Assembly (NCBI GenBank): GCA_021785795.1
Contig: JAJYEK010000091.1
Span: forward strand, 1 to 14,043
Source of the DNA: Pseudomonadota bacterium
GTDB taxonomy: Bacteria; Pseudomonadota; Gammaproteobacteria; Acidiferrobacterales; UBA6901
Direction: 5' to 3'
DNA: 14,043 bases
The notes below the pieces were generated by a model that was given only the letters and a program-made list of their open reading frames with translations, did no database searches and had not been told where the DNA came from. Every line of letters starts with the position of its first letter. Position 1 is the first letter of the stretch. Shown here piece after piece: positions 1-11,023 of the stretch. Position numbers and translations under genes: made by a program.

Positions 1-8
1 CGATCTAA

Positions 9-920
9 GGACTGTCCGGATGGACACCAGACAGTTCCGTTGACCCTGGTCTGTCCCTCGAGCAGCGGCTGATTGCAAACCTGCTGGCGGATTTTTCGAT
101 CCTGGTGCGCGCGCTGGATGGCGCGCGCCGCCGCTTTTTCATCTATTGGGCGTGCCGTTTCGAGCTCAGCAATCTCAAGGCCATCATGCGCGGCAAAATG
201 GCGAACGAACCAGCGGCTCAGATCCGCGCACAGCTGGTGGACATGGGTCCGTACGGGCGCCTGCCGGTTGAGGAGCTGCTCGGTACGCAGGATGTCGCGG
301 AGCTGCTTCGCCGTCTGGAGCACACTCCCTTCGTGGCTGTCGCCCGTGAGGCGCGACGCATCTACGAGCAGCGGCGCGAGCTGTTCGCCATGGATGCAGC
401 AGTGGACCGGCGCTATTACTCGGGTCTGAACGAGCAAGTGCAGTCGCTCGACGGTGCGGACCGCAGCGAGTTGGGAGCGCTGGTCGCGGACATCATCGAC
501 CGGACCAACCTGCTGTGGCTGCTGCGATACCGCTTCTCGTACGGGCTGCCTCCGGCACAAGCCTATTATCTTCTGATACCGGCCGGCGCCCGGCTGCGCG
601 CACCGCTGCTGCAGCAGCTGTCGCGGCTGGAGACCATCGCCGAGGTCGTCGCGGGACTTCCGCGTCCGTTCGCTGTGCCGCTTGCCGGCGTGACCACGGC
701 AGCGGATGCAACCCTGGTCCTGGAGCGCGGCGGATGGCGCAAGGCCGAGGCCATTCTGCGAAGCCGTGCGGTCAGCCTGGCGCGGACGTTTGCCTATCTG
801 CTGTTGCGCGAGAAGCTCCTGCGCCAGCTGCGCGCCGTCATCAAGGGCCGGCGCCTGGGCTTCGACCCGGATATCGTACGCCGGGCGACCGGCATCAGCG
901 CGGCGTTCGAGCCCGTCTGA
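9..920 (+). CDS. atpC: V-type ATP synthase subunit C (5' partial)
   Basis: Subunit C (the AC39/d-type subunit) is the funnel-shaped socket that joins the central rotor stalk to the membrane K ring in V/A-type ATPases. The reading frame is open from base 9 and shows family-like text throughout, including the FELSNLK stretch followed by IMRGKM, and the VDMGPYGRLPVEELL block. The C-terminal half is helical and rich in Arg and Leu, with no membrane segment, as expected. Family members usually have about 330-350 residues. Here about 303 are readable, so the N-terminal portion is missing. A TAA lies in frame at 6-8, immediately before the first family-like residues, and no ATG, GTG or TTG occurs in frame until GTG 105, which lies too far inside the conserved region to be a convincing start. 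I therefore read it as a gene entering from the left, with a frameshift, sequence error or nonsense codon at the very edge. It is followed 39 bases later by subunit I. Confidence 0.82.
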   Translation, partial: GLSGWTPDSSVDPGLSLEQRLIANLLADFSILVRALDGARRRFFIYWACRFELSNLKAIMRGKMANEPAAQIRAQLVDMGPYGRLPVEELLGTQDVAELLRRLEHTPFVAVAREARRIYEQRRELFAMDAAVDRRYYSGLNEQVQSLDGADRSELGALVADIIDRTNLLWLLRYRFSYGLPPAQAYYLLIPAGARLRAPLLQQLSRLETIAEVVAGLPRPFAVPLAGVTTAADATLVLERGGWRKAEAILRSRAVSLARTFAYLLLREKLLRQLRAVIKGRRLGFDPDIVRRATGISAAFEPV

Positions 921-959
921 TGCCGGCGCGCTGACCGAACCCGCATAAGGCCGCCGCCC

Positions 960-3346
<2,387 letters not shown>

Positions 3347-3361
3347 CAGGCGGCGTCGACC

Positions 3362-3712
3362 ATGACCGGGGATGAGGCGGGAAGTGTCCAGACGCGGGTC
3401 ATTGCGCTCGGGACCGCCGCGCTGATGGACGGGTTTGCGATGATCGGCATCGAAACGATCCGCGACGCGACCCCGGAATCTGTGGAGACGCTGCTCGCAA
3501 GGCTCAGTGCGACCGACCAGAGGGCCGTGATATTCCTTGAGCGCGAACTCGCGCGCGGCGACGGCCCCTGGCTTAACCGCGTTCGGGCAAAGGGCGGACG
3601 CATCATTATCGTGGAGATACCTTCACTCAATGCGCCCGATGATTACCGGCCGAGGGTCGAGGAAATGGTGCGCGGCATGTTCAGTGCGCAGGGGCTTGAG
3701 CAACAGCGATGA
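3362..3712 (+). CDS. atpF: V-type ATP synthase subunit F
   Basis: Subunit F is a small central-stalk protein that binds the D shaft and modulates activity. The 116-residue length is normal for the family. The Rossmann-like start is recognisable: VIALGTAALMDGFAMIGIE corresponds to the usual strand-loop-helix with a GF(x)3G motif. Later strands AVIFLERELA and GRIIIVEIPSL also fit, and the protein ends in the typical amphipathic helix YRPRVEEMVRGMF. ATG 3362 lies 15 bases after the K stop with only a weak CAGG upstream, so translation may depend on coupling to K. Its stop overlaps the start of E by four bases (ATGA). Sequence identity in this family is low, so the call rests on pattern, length and operon position together. 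Confidence 0.88.
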   Translation: MTGDEAGSVQTRVIALGTAALMDGFAMIGIETIRDATPESVETLLARLSATDQRAVIFLERELARGDGPWLNRVRAKGGRIIIVEIPSLNAPDDYRPRVEEMVRGMFSAQGLEQQR

Positions 3713-4356
3713 GCCCATCTCCCCAGGCCGCGGAACTCGAAACGGCGCTGCTCGAGCGCGCCAAGGCGCAGTCGGAGAAGTTTCTCTCCGATGCCCGCCG
3801 AATGCGCGACGAGCTTCTCGCCGCCGCCAACGAACGCCTGCGTACGCGCGAGCAGCGCGAGGCGCGTACCGCCAGAGAGCTCTCCGAGCGCAACTACCGG
3901 CAACGTGTCCAGGCGGGCGAGATCCGGCTGCGCCGGGAGCTGGACTGGCAGCGCTGGCAGCTTGTCCAGGATACGGTCAACAGCCTCTCGGTGCGTCTCA
4001 GGGAGCTCGTGGAGCGGGACGGCGATTATCTTCCGCTGCTGGCGGAGTTCCTGGCAAAGGCCGCGTCGGAGATCGGAACCGGCGAACTGGTCGCCGAGCT
4101 TAATGCCCGTGACCAGACGCGGCTGTACGGAAAATGGGAGTCGTTCTGCCGCGATGCCGGCGTCGCCGGTACGGTGCAGCTCGGGCTGCAGCCGTTGCCT
4201 GGCACGGGTGGGATACGGGTGCGCGATGCCGCCAACACCGTGTGTGTCGATTTCACGATCGAGGCCCGGCTCGAGCGCATGCAGGAGGCCCTGCGGCAGG
4301 TGATTTCCGCGCGGCTGTTTCCGCAGTCCGAGTTTCCCGAGGGTGAACTGCCATGA
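3709..4356 (+). CDS. atpE: V-type ATP synthase subunit E (peripheral stalk)
   Basis: Subunit E forms the peripheral stalk that holds the AB hexamer against rotation. The protein has 215 residues. The first 100 or so are a long charged helix (ARRMRDELLAAANERLRTRE and onward) suited to a right-handed coiled coil. The C-terminal globular domain carries the family signature GTGGIRVRDAANTVCVDF from G165, followed by EARLERMQEALRQVISARLF. The gene overlaps F and A by four bases on either side, so translation is probably coupled. In known complexes E pairs with a small coiled-coil protein (G or H). No gene for that partner is visible in this window, which is the one gap in an otherwise full set. Confidence 0.92.
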   Translation: MSPSPQAAELETALLERAKAQSEKFLSDARRMRDELLAAANERLRTREQREARTARELSERNYRQRVQAGEIRLRRELDWQRWQLVQDTVNSLSVRLRELVERDGDYLPLLAEFLAKAASEIGTGELVAELNARDQTRLYGKWESFCRDAGVAGTVQLGLQPLPGTGGIRVRDAANTVCVDFTIEARLERMQEALRQVISARLFPQSEFPEGELP

Positions 4357-6146
4357 GCGCCCTACCGGGACGGATTGTCGAAGTCAATGGCCCGATTGTG
4401 ACGGTGCACCTGCCGCAGGTCGCGATCGGCGAGCAGGTGCGGGTCGGCGACCTGGCCCTCATCGGGGAGGTCATTGGACGTGACCGCGCACGCGCGGTGG
4501 TGCAGGTCTACGAGTCGACCGAATCGCTCGCGCCAGGTCAGTCTGCGGCGCCGCTCGGACACCCCCTGGCTGCGGAACTCGGACCGGGACTGCTCGGCAG
4601 AATATTCGACGGCCTGCAGCGCCCGCTGATGGAGATCTCGCAGCAGAGCGGGGACCGTATCGCGCGCGGCCTCACCGTCACGCCGCTCGATCGCACGCGC
4701 CGCTGGCGTTTCGAGCCGGCCGCCGGCCTGAGAGTCGGCGATATTGTTGGCGGCGGATCGGCTATCGGTAGCGTGGCCGAAACCGAGACTGTTGTGCACC
4801 GCATCCTGGTGCCGCCCGATGTCAGCGGTGAGCTCTTGGATCTCGCCCCGGCGGGCGATTACGGAGTTGATCAGACGGTCGCGCAGGTACGGGGCCGGGA
4901 CGGAGTACAGCGGCCGTTGCAGCTCTACCATCGCTGGCCGGTTCGCCGGGCACGTCCCTATGCCCGCCGCGACCGGGCGGCGGTGCCGTTGATCACAGGG
5001 CAGCGAGTCCTCGATACCTTCTTCCCGCTGCTGAAGGGCGGCAGGGCGGCGGTGCCGGGGGCATTCGGCGCGGGCAAAACCATGGTCCAGCAGCAGATCG
5101 CCCGCTGGTCCAATGCCGGAATCATGATCTACCTCGGATGCGGAGAGCGGGGCAACGAGCTGGTGGAGATCCTTGAGACCTTCCCGCAGCTCACTGATCC
5201 CTACACCGGCAGGCTGCTCATGGAACGTACGCTTCTCGTGGCCAACACGTCCAACATGCCGGTGGTTGCCCGCGAGGCATCGATATACATGGGCGTGACG
5301 CTTGCGGAATACTATCGCGACCAGGGCTACGATGTGGTGATGGTGGCCGATTCCATCAGCCGCTGGGCGGAAGCGCTGCGCGAAGTTGCCGGCCGCCTGG
5401 AGCAGATGCCCGTGGAGGAGGGCCATCCGGCATATCTGGCGTCGCGCCTGTCGGCGTTCTACGAGCGTGCCGGCCGGGTGCAGACCCTTGCCGGACCGGC
5501 CGGGTCGGTTTCGCTGATCGCTGCCGTGTCGCCGCCCGGAGGGGACTTTTCGGAGCCTGTCACCAGCCACACCAAAGATATCGTCCAGGCCTTCTGGGCG
5601 TTGTCGAAGGAGTTGGCCGATGCGCGCCACTATCCGGCAATCGACTGGACCGAGAGCTATTCGGGGTATGTGGATGCAGCCGCCGGGTGGTGGGCGGACA
5701 ACGTCGACCCGCGCTGGAGCGCGCAGCGTGCCGAAGCTCTCGGCCTGCTGCTGCAGTCGGACGAACTTGCGCGCATTGTCAATCTGGTCGGACCGGAGGC
5801 GCTTTCGGCTGCCCAGCGCTGGGTGCTGGAGGGAGCGGCGCTCATCAAAGAAGGGCTGTTGCAGCAGAGCGCCCTCGATGAGGTCGACAGCTTCTGCTCT
5901 CCCGAAAGGCAGTTTGCGCTGCTCGACCTGCTGCTCGGCCTCTATCGCCAGGGGCAGGAGCTGATCGGCATCGGGGTGCCGGCGCAGCGGCTGCTGCAGC
6001 TGCCGGTGCTCGGGCGAGCCCGGCGCGCCAAATCGGCCTATTCCAATAGCCAGCTTGATGGGCTGAAGGCGTTTGCTGCAGAGGCCGGTGATGCGTTCCG
6101 GGCGCTTCGCCTGGAGTATGCCGGAGCGGAGAAGGGGACGGCATGA
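4353..6146 (+). CDS. atpA: V-type ATP synthase catalytic subunit A
   Basis: This is the catalytic nucleotide-binding subunit of the A3B3 head, which hydrolyses or makes ATP. The 597-residue length is normal. An N-terminal beta-barrel (about 1-70) starts [13 protein letters not shown]. Next comes the V-type-specific non-homologous insert (about 110-190), with [13 protein letters not shown]. The P-loop GAFGAGKT spans residues 236-243 (K242, T243), the catalytic glutamate is E265 in CGERGNE, and the Walker B aspartate is D333 in [10 protein letters not shown]. The motif [20 protein letters not shown] is also typical. The insert and P-loop separate it clearly from an F-type beta subunit. It is joined to E and to B by ATGA overlaps. 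All catalytic residues I can check are intact, so the enzyme should be active. The sequence alone does not show whether it works as synthase or pump. Confidence 0.98.
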   Translation: MSALPGRIVEVNGPIVTVHLPQVAIGEQVRVGDLALIGEVIGRDRARAVVQVYESTESLAPGQSAAPLGHPLAAELGPGLLGRIFDGLQRPLMEISQQSGDRIARGLTVTPLDRTRRWRFEPAAGLRVGDIVGGGSAIGSVAETETVVHRILVPPDVSGELLDLAPAGDYGVDQTVAQVRGRDGVQRPLQLYHRWPVRRARPYARRDRAAVPLITGQRVLDTFFPLLKGGRAAVPGAFGAGKTMVQQQIARWSNAGIMIYLGCGERGNELVEILETFPQLTDPYTGRLLMERTLLVANTSNMPVVAREASIYMGVTLAEYYRDQGYDVVMVADSISRWAEALREVAGRLEQMPVEEGHPAYLASRLSAFYERAGRVQTLAGPAGSVSLIAAVSPPGGDFSEPVTSHTKDIVQAFWALSKELADARHYPAIDWTESYSGYVDAAAGWWADNVDPRWSAQRAEALGLLLQSDELARIVNLVGPEALSAAQRWVLEGAALIKEGLLQQSALDEVDSFCSPERQFALLDLLLGLYRQGQELIGIGVPAQRLLQLPVLGRARRAKSAYSNSQLDGLKAFAAEAGDAFRALRLEYAGAEKGTA

Positions 6147-7537
6147 GTGAGAAGGAATTCCGGCTGGCATCGGCTCTGCGCGGTGGATTGCTTTTCGTGC
6201 GCGGAGTGCCGGGAATAGGTCTGGGGGACAGGGTGGCCGTGCGCGATCATGCCGGACGCGTGCGCAATGGCCAGGTCATCAGGACCTCGGAAGAGGTGGT
6301 GTTGGTGCAGGTGTTCGAGGGCACCGACGGGCTGGATATCGAGCGCACATGGACCCGTTTTCTCGATCAGCCTTTCGAGATTGCGTTGTCGCGCGAGCTG
6401 TTGGGGCGGATCTTCAGCGGTGTCGGGGCGCCGCTCGACGACCGGCCGCCTCTGGTATCGACGATCAGGCGCAATGTAAATGGCAGTCCCATGAATCCGG
6501 CGGCGCGCACCCGACCGCGCGAATTCATCCAGACCGGTATTTCCGCCATCGACGGCCTGTATTCCCTGGTGCGCGGGCAGAAGCTGCCGATATTCTCCGG
6601 TCCGGGCCTGCCGCACAATCGCCTGGCGGCACAAATTGTCCGGCAGTCGAAGATCGTCGGCGCGCAGGCACGCTTTGCCGTAGTGTTTGCCGCCATGGGG
6701 GTTTCCAATTCCGACGCGCGCTTCTTCCAGGACGATTTCGAGCGCGACGGCGTGCTCGGCAACGTTGTCATGTACATCAATCTGGCGGACGATCCCCCGA
6801 TTGAGCGGCTGATCCTGCCGCGCACGGCCCTGACTGCAGCCGAGTACCTCGCCTACGATCTGGGCATGCACGTCATGGTGATTCTAACGGACATCACCAA
6901 TTACGCCGAGGCGCTGCGTGAGGTGGCAATGGCCCGCGGCGACGTGCCGGCACGCAAAGGCTACCCGGGCTACCTGTATTCCGATCTGGCGGAGATTTTC
7001 GAGCGTGCCGGACGCATCCGCAGCCGCACCGGGTCCATCACTATGGTGCCGGTGCTGAGCATGCCGAGTGACGACATCACCCACCCCATTCCGGACCTCA
7101 CCGGATACATTACCGAGGGGCAGATCGTGCTGTCGCGTGAGCTGCATAACCAGGGGGTTTATCCCCCGGTGGACCTGTTGCCGTCGCTGTCGCGCCTGAT
7201 GAAGGACGGCATCGGTACCGGCCTGACCCGCGAAGACCACCCGCGCGTCGCCAACCAGATTTACGCGTCGTACGCGCGTGCGATCGAGGTGCGAAATCTG
7301 GCATCGATCATCGGAATGGATGATCTGTCCGAGACCGACCGCCAGTATCTCGAGTTTGCCGGATCGATCGAGAAGCAGTTCGTGACCCAGGGGGAGAACG
7401 AGGAGCGTTCCATCGGGGATACGCTCGATATCGCATGGAAGCTGCTGTCGCTGCTGCCGCCGCAGGAGCTGACGCGGGTACGCGAGACTGATCTGGCGGT
7501 GCATTATGGCCGCAGTCCGGCGGCGGAGACATCATGA
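6143..7537 (+). CDS. atpB: V-type ATP synthase subunit B (non-catalytic)
   Basis: This is the regulatory, non-catalytic partner of A in the hexameric head. The 464-residue length is normal. Typical B-subunit text is present: EFIQTGISAIDGLYSLVRGQKLPIFSGPGLPHN, cited here only in part, with the P-loop replaced by SGPGLPHN at residues 152-159. That loss is expected of the family and is not a defect. R351, in LSRLMKDGIG, is the arginine that B contributes to the catalytic site of A. TDITNYAEALREV and PDLTGYITEGQI are further hallmarks. A GAAGGGG sequence a few bases upstream of ATG 6143 gives it its own ribosome-binding site besides the ATGA overlap with A. It also overlaps D by four bases. Confidence 0.98.
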   Translation: MSEKEFRLASALRGGLLFVRGVPGIGLGDRVAVRDHAGRVRNGQVIRTSEEVVLVQVFEGTDGLDIERTWTRFLDQPFEIALSRELLGRIFSGVGAPLDDRPPLVSTIRRNVNGSPMNPAARTRPREFIQTGISAIDGLYSLVRGQKLPIFSGPGLPHNRLAAQIVRQSKIVGAQARFAVVFAAMGVSNSDARFFQDDFERDGVLGNVVMYINLADDPPIERLILPRTALTAAEYLAYDLGMHVMVILTDITNYAEALREVAMARGDVPARKGYPGYLYSDLAEIFERAGRIRSRTGSITMVPVLSMPSDDITHPIPDLTGYITEGQIVLSRELHNQGVYPPVDLLPSLSRLMKDGIGTGLTREDHPRVANQIYASYARAIEVRNLASIIGMDDLSETDRQYLEFAGSIEKQFVTQGENEERSIGDTLDIAWKLLSLLPPQELTRVRETDLAVHYGRSPAAETS

Positions 7538-8157
7538 GCGCGCGCATGAAGGTGCCTCCGACAAAAAGTGCGCTGCTTGGCCTGAGGCGCCAGCTCCGCT
7601 TTCTGCAGCAGGGCCATTCCATGCTTGAGCGCAAGCGCGAGCTGCTGAACCGGCTCGTGCGCGAGCGCCTCGAGCGCTACCACGAGCTCCACTCACAGGC
7701 GCGCGCAGTGCTCGCCCAGGCATACCGGTGGCTGGCGGTCGCGCAAATGCGCATGGGCAGCCAAGTGATCCGGCAGGCGGCGCTCGGTACTGGTCCGGCT
7801 GTGCGCGTCGAAATCTTCCCCCGGTCCAGCGTCGGTATCGAGTATCCGGCTGCCCGCGCGGAGGAGATTGCGCTGCAGCCGGTGGGGCTCATGGGGACCG
7901 ATGCAAGTTTCGATCAGGCCCGCAGCGGTATGGCCAGAACTGCGGTGCTGTTGGTGCAGCTGGGCGAGGCTGAGACGGCGCTGTGGCGGTTGCTGACCGA
8001 GCAGCGCCGGACCCAAAGGCGCGTGAATGCGTTGCGGTATAACATAATTCCCCGCTACCGTGCCACGATCCGGTTCATCGATTCGATGCTCGAGGAAGAC
8101 GAACGCACGACGCTTTTTCAGATAAAACGTCTGCGCCAGTCCGGACGCGGAGTCTGA
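7534..8157 (+). CDS. atpD: V-type ATP synthase subunit D (central rotor shaft)
   Basis: Subunit D is the coiled-coil axle that turns inside the A3B3 head and, with F, passes torque to C and the K ring. The 207 residues fit the family. The N-terminus MKVPPTKSALLGLRRQLRFL matches the conserved start (a PT(R/K) motif followed by a basic helix), then the KRELLNRLV helix. The C-terminal helix, with RRVNALRYNIIPRYRATIRF and then IDSMLEEDERTTLFQIKRLR, is highly characteristic. ATG 7534 overlaps the B stop by four bases; ATG 7546 (M5) is an alternative start just before the conserved KVPPTK. D is the last ATPase gene here and is followed by a 133-base gap before the hydrogenase genes. Confidence 0.95.
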   Translation: MSARMKVPPTKSALLGLRRQLRFLQQGHSMLERKRELLNRLVRERLERYHELHSQARAVLAQAYRWLAVAQMRMGSQVIRQAALGTGPAVRVEIFPRSSVGIEYPAARAEEIALQPVGLMGTDASFDQARSGMARTAVLLVQLGEAETALWRLLTEQRRTQRRVNALRYNIIPRYRATIRFIDSMLEEDERTTLFQIKRLRQSGRGV

Positions 8158-8237
8158 GTTGCGGTCGACGGGCTGGCAGGGCGGCGGAAAGGGGCAGGCG
8201 GACGCTCGGCCGCTTGCGGACAGTACGGTTTCGGGGG

Positions 8238-8263
8238 CGCTGCGCCGTGCCAGTTCGGCAGCG
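8238..8263 (+). other. Hairpin in the ATPase-hydrogenase gap
   Basis: CGCTGC (8238-8243) and GCAGCG (8258-8263) form a 6-bp perfect stem around a 14-nt loop. The hairpin sits about 11 bases upstream of the hydrogenase ribosome-binding site. No T-run follows, so it is not a standard intrinsic terminator. It could be a processing or stability element, or a chance product of GC-rich sequence. The rest of 8158-8290 shows no convincing promoter or gene. Confidence 0.35.
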
Positions 8264-8274
8264 GCGACCGCCTG

Positions 8275-8282
8275 AAGGAGGA
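8275..8282 (+). promoter_or_regulatory. Strong Shine-Dalgarno for hydrogenase beta subunit
   Basis: AAGGAGGA lies 8 bases before ATG 8291. It is the longest anti-SD match in the window and fixes the start of the first hydrogenase gene. It suggests the hydrogenase cluster begins its own translation unit rather than being coupled to the ATPase genes. Confidence 0.8.
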
Positions 8283-8290
8283 AGGCTGCC

Positions 8291-9397
8291 ATGGAGAACG
8301 GATTTCTTCGCCGGGACAGGTTCCGGAATCTTTTTGACATGCTGCACAGACACGGGTATCAATGTCACGGTCCGCAGGTGCGCGACGGCGCCGTCGTCTA
8401 TGCCGCCCTGGCTGCGGCGGACGACCTTCCGCGGGGTGTGCGCGACATTCAGTCGCCCGGTTCCTACCGCATCGAGCACACCGGGGGTGCGCGGTACTTC
8501 GGCTGGGCCAACGGTCCGCAGGCTCTCAAGCCGCTCGTGTTCGCCCCGCGTGAGGTACTGTGGCGCGCGAGCCACGCGGCGGATTCGGCGCTCGAATTCA
8601 CCAGTGCGCCGCCGCCGTCGCAGCGCATTGCGGTGATCGGTGTGCGGGCCTGCGATCTGGCGGCGCTGGCGCTGCAGGACCGGCATTTTCTTGGATCCTC
8701 AGCTGCTGATCGCCACTATGCTGCGCGCAGGGAGCAGCTCTTCCTCGTGGCGGTCCACTGCAGTGATCCGTCAGACAGCTGTTTCTGCGTATCCACGGGA
8801 GATGGCCCGCAGGCCACCTCCGGCTTCGATCTGGCGCTGACCGAGCTTGACGATGGGTTCATCGTGGAGTCTGGCAGTACGCGCGGCGCTGCGGTTGCCG
8901 CGGATCTGGGTCTGGAAGACGTCGCGGCTGCGGCGCACGCGGCGGCCGCCGCGCAGAACGCGGCGGCGCGCGCCCGCCAGAGCCGGCGCCTGCCGTCGCG
9001 CGATCTGCGCGTTGCGCTGTCCGCGAGCCTCGAGCATCCGCGGTGGGCAGAGGTGGCAGGGCGCTGTCTTGCGTGCGGCAACTGCACGTCGGTATGTCCG
9101 ACCTGCTTCTGCCACGCGAGTGTCGACACGGCGTCGCTCGATGGCGCTACCAGCGTGCATGCCCGCGTCTGGGATTCCTGCTTCAGTCAGGGGCACAGTT
9201 ACATCCATGGCTTCACCGTGCGCGGCGACACGCGCGCACGCTACCGCCAGTGGCTGACGCACAAGCTTGGAAGCTGGCACGAACAGTACGGCCGCAGCGG
9301 CTGCGTGGGTTGCGGCCGCTGCATCAGCTGGTGTCCGGCAGGCATAGACATTACCGAGGAGGCCGCAGCGGTATGCGCGGGGATCAAGGATGAGTGA
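8291..9397 (+). CDS. hydB: Group 3b [NiFe] hydrogenase beta subunit (two [4Fe-4S] clusters)
   Basis: This is the electron-transfer subunit of a soluble sulfhydrogenase-type [NiFe] hydrogenase, related to subunit A of anaerobic sulfite reductase. The 368 residues are normal. The N-terminal domain carries family motifs [19 protein letters not shown] and [12 protein letters not shown]. The C-terminal ferredoxin domain has two cysteine sets. The first is C259, C262, C265 and C269, with C272 and C274 following closely (CPTCFC); the second is C338, C341, C344 and C348. These should hold two [4Fe-4S] clusters linking the small subunit to the flavin subunit. A strong ribosome-binding site precedes it. 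Its last eight bases overlap the gamma gene. Taken alone it could be asrA, but the adjacent delta and alpha genes settle the assignment. Confidence 0.93.
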   Translation: MENGFLRRDRFRNLFDMLHRHGYQCHGPQVRDGAVVYAALAAADDLPRGVRDIQSPGSYRIEHTGGARYFGWANGPQALKPLVFAPREVLWRASHAADSALEFTSAPPPSQRIAVIGVRACDLAALALQDRHFLGSSAADRHYAARREQLFLVAVHCSDPSDSCFCVSTGDGPQATSGFDLALTELDDGFIVESGSTRGAAVAADLGLEDVAAAAHAAAAAQNAAARARQSRRLPSRDLRVALSASLEHPRWAEVAGRCLACGNCTSVCPTCFCHASVDTASLDGATSVHARVWDSCFSQGHSYIHGFTVRGDTRARYRQWLTHKLGSWHEQYGRSGCVGCGRCISWCPAGIDITEEAAAVCAGIKDE

Positions 9398-10223
9398 CCT
9401 TATCGTGCCGCATGAGGCGGAGGTCGTCGAGAGCATCGGCGAAACTCCGAGCATTTTCACGCTGCGGCTGCGGTTCCGCGACCGGTCAAAACATGCAGGC
9501 TATAGCTTTGCGCCCGGCCAGTTCAACATGCTCTATCTCTACGGTGTCGGCGAGGTTCCGATTTCGATCGTCTCCGATCCGCAGGATGATGCGCTATTCG
9601 ACCATACGATCCGGGCGGTCGGGCACGTCACCCGGGGGTTGTCCCGTCTGCGCCCGGGAGATCGTCTGGGCATCCGCGGACCTTTTGGGCGCGGCTGGCC
9701 GTTGCAGCAGGCCGAGGGGCGCGACGTCATGGTCATTACCGGGGGGCTTGGCTGCGCCCCTGCGGTATCGGTGATCAACTATGTGATGCGCCGCCGCGAG
9801 CGCTTCGGGGAGCTCGTCATTGTGCAAGGCGTCAAACATGCCGATGACCTGATATGGCAGGAGCGCTACCGGCGCTGGAGCGTCATGGAACACACGCAGG
9901 TCCTGATTGCGGCCGACGTCGGCACCGCGCTTTGGCCATGGCATGTCGGGCGGGTGACGGAGCTGTTCGCGCAGGCGCGGATCAACGGATCCGCGGCGAT
10001 TGTGATGATGTGCGGACCGGAAGGGATGATGCGGGCGGCTGTCGAGGAGTTGCGTGCACGCGGCATCGCCGAGAACGCGATGTGGCTCAGCCTGGAGCGA
10101 AGCATGCAGTGCGCCGTTGGCCGCTGCGGCCACTGCCAGATAGGAGGAAAATTTGTATGCAAGGACGGACCGGTGTTCAATTACACGGCAGTCAAGGATC
10201 TGCTGTCAGTGAGGGGGCTATAG
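9390..10223 (+). CDS. hydG: Group 3b [NiFe] hydrogenase gamma subunit (FAD/NAD(P) reductase)
   Basis: This is the flavin subunit that exchanges electrons between the hydrogenase clusters and NAD(P)(H). The 277 residues resemble PyrK and AsrB of the ferredoxin-NADP reductase superfamily. The FAD-binding barrel contains [20 protein letters not shown]. The pyridine-nucleotide domain contains GGLGCAP (residues 118-124) and the late [11 protein letters not shown]-terminal [2Fe-2S] site is formed by C241, C246, C249 and C257, with spacing C-x4-C-x2-C-x7-C. Whether NADH or NADPH is preferred cannot be read here. The start overlaps the beta stop by eight bases, with GGGGAT upstream. The stop codon shares one base with the GTG start of delta (TAGTG). 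The name hydG follows Pyrococcus usage and is unrelated to the radical-SAM HydG of [FeFe] hydrogenases. Confidence 0.94.
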   Translation: MSDLIVPHEAEVVESIGETPSIFTLRLRFRDRSKHAGYSFAPGQFNMLYLYGVGEVPISIVSDPQDDALFDHTIRAVGHVTRGLSRLRPGDRLGIRGPFGRGWPLQQAEGRDVMVITGGLGCAPAVSVINYVMRRRERFGELVIVQGVKHADDLIWQERYRRWSVMEHTQVLIAADVGTALWPWHVGRVTELFAQARINGSAAIVMMCGPEGMMRAAVEELRARGIAENAMWLSLERSMQCAVGRCGHCQIGGKFVCKDGPVFNYTAVKDLLSVRGL

Positions 10224-11023
10224 TGGACGCGCCAGTCACAGCTCGGCAAAGGCCGCGGGTTGCAGTACACAAGTTTTCCTCCTGCGATGGCTGCCAGCTT
10301 GCGTTCCTGAACCTCGGCGAGGACCTTCTGCTGCTGTCGTCGCTGGTGGAATTTGTGCATTTCGCCGAGGCCGGACCGGTCGACCCGGATGCGGAGGTCG
10401 ACATCGCCTTCGTCGAGGGCAGCATCAGCACCGCCGCCGATGTCGGGCGCATTGAACGCGTGCGGGCCCGCAGCCGTTTCCTCGTTGCAATCGGCGCCTG
10501 CGCTACGGCCGGGGGACTGCAGGCGTTGCGCAATCTGGCGGACGGACGCGCTTGGATCGCGGAGGCGTATGCAACGCCGGCGTACGTGGAGAGCCTGGAT
10601 TCGTCGACAGCTCTGTCACAGCATGTGCACGTTGACCTGGAACTGTGGGGATGCCCGGTGAACAGCCGTCAGGTAACCGCGGCGGTGCGCGCGCTGCTCT
10701 TCGGTGTATCGCCGGTCGAGGAGCGCGACAAGGTTTGCATGGAGTGCAAGCGGTCGCAGACCGTGTGTGTGATGGTAGCGCGCGGGTTGCCGTGCATGGG
10801 CCCTGTCACCCGCACGGGTTGCGGTGCCCTGTGCCCCAGCTTTGGGCGAGACTGCTATGCCTGCTACGGTCCGGCGGAAAATCCCAACGTCGAGGCGCTT
10901 GGCAGGCGTCTGGAAGGGCTGGGAATCCCATCCGCTGCGGTTGGCCGAAGATTCCTGTCGATCAATAGCGGTGCACCGCCGTTTACGGAAGCCGGGCGGG
11001 CCAGGGTGCAGGACCATGACTGA
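10223..11023 (+). CDS. hydD: Group 3b [NiFe] hydrogenase delta (small) subunit
   Basis: The small subunit carries electrons from the NiFe site through three iron-sulfur clusters. The protein has 266 residues from GTG 10223, which I chose because GAGGGG lies at a good distance upstream and the frame then opens with the expected short lead to SSCDGCQ. Longer readings of this frame run back through gamma and are not credible. Proximal-cluster cysteines are C21, C24, C93 (GACATAGG) and C144 (WGCPVNS). The C-terminal part is cysteine-rich: C172, C175, C182, C191, C200, C204, C211 and C214, enough for medial and distal clusters. No twin-arginine signal is present, so the enzyme is cytoplasmic, as is usual for group 3. 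The gene overlaps alpha by eight bases. Confidence 0.95.
   Translation: MDAPVTARQRPRVAVHKFSSCDGCQLAFLNLGEDLLLLSSLVEFVHFAEAGPVDPDAEVDIAFVEGSISTAADVGRIERVRARSRFLVAIGACATAGGLQALRNLADGRAWIAEAYATPAYVESLDSSTALSQHVHVDLELWGCPVNSRQVTAAVRALLFGVSPVEERDKVCMECKRSQTVCVMVARGLPCMGPVTRTGCGALCPSFGRDCYACYGPAENPNVEALGRRLEGLGIPSAAVGRRFLSINSGAPPFTEAGRARVQDHD

Noticed and set aside
4362..6170. A 602-residue open frame on the - strand opposite subunit A
   Set aside because: The + strand encodes an intact catalytic subunit with all motifs. The reverse frame is rich in Arg, Gln and His, as expected from antisense of GC-rich codons, and resembles no family.
6596..6619. Loss of the P-loop in subunit B as a possible defect
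   Set aside because: Non-catalytic B subunits of V-type ATPases normally lack a functional P-loop, and the rest of the protein is intact.
8291..10223. Beta and gamma genes as anaerobic sulfite reductase asrAB
   Set aside because: The family resemblance is real, but they are followed at once by [NiFe] small and large subunits and a maturation protease instead of asrC.
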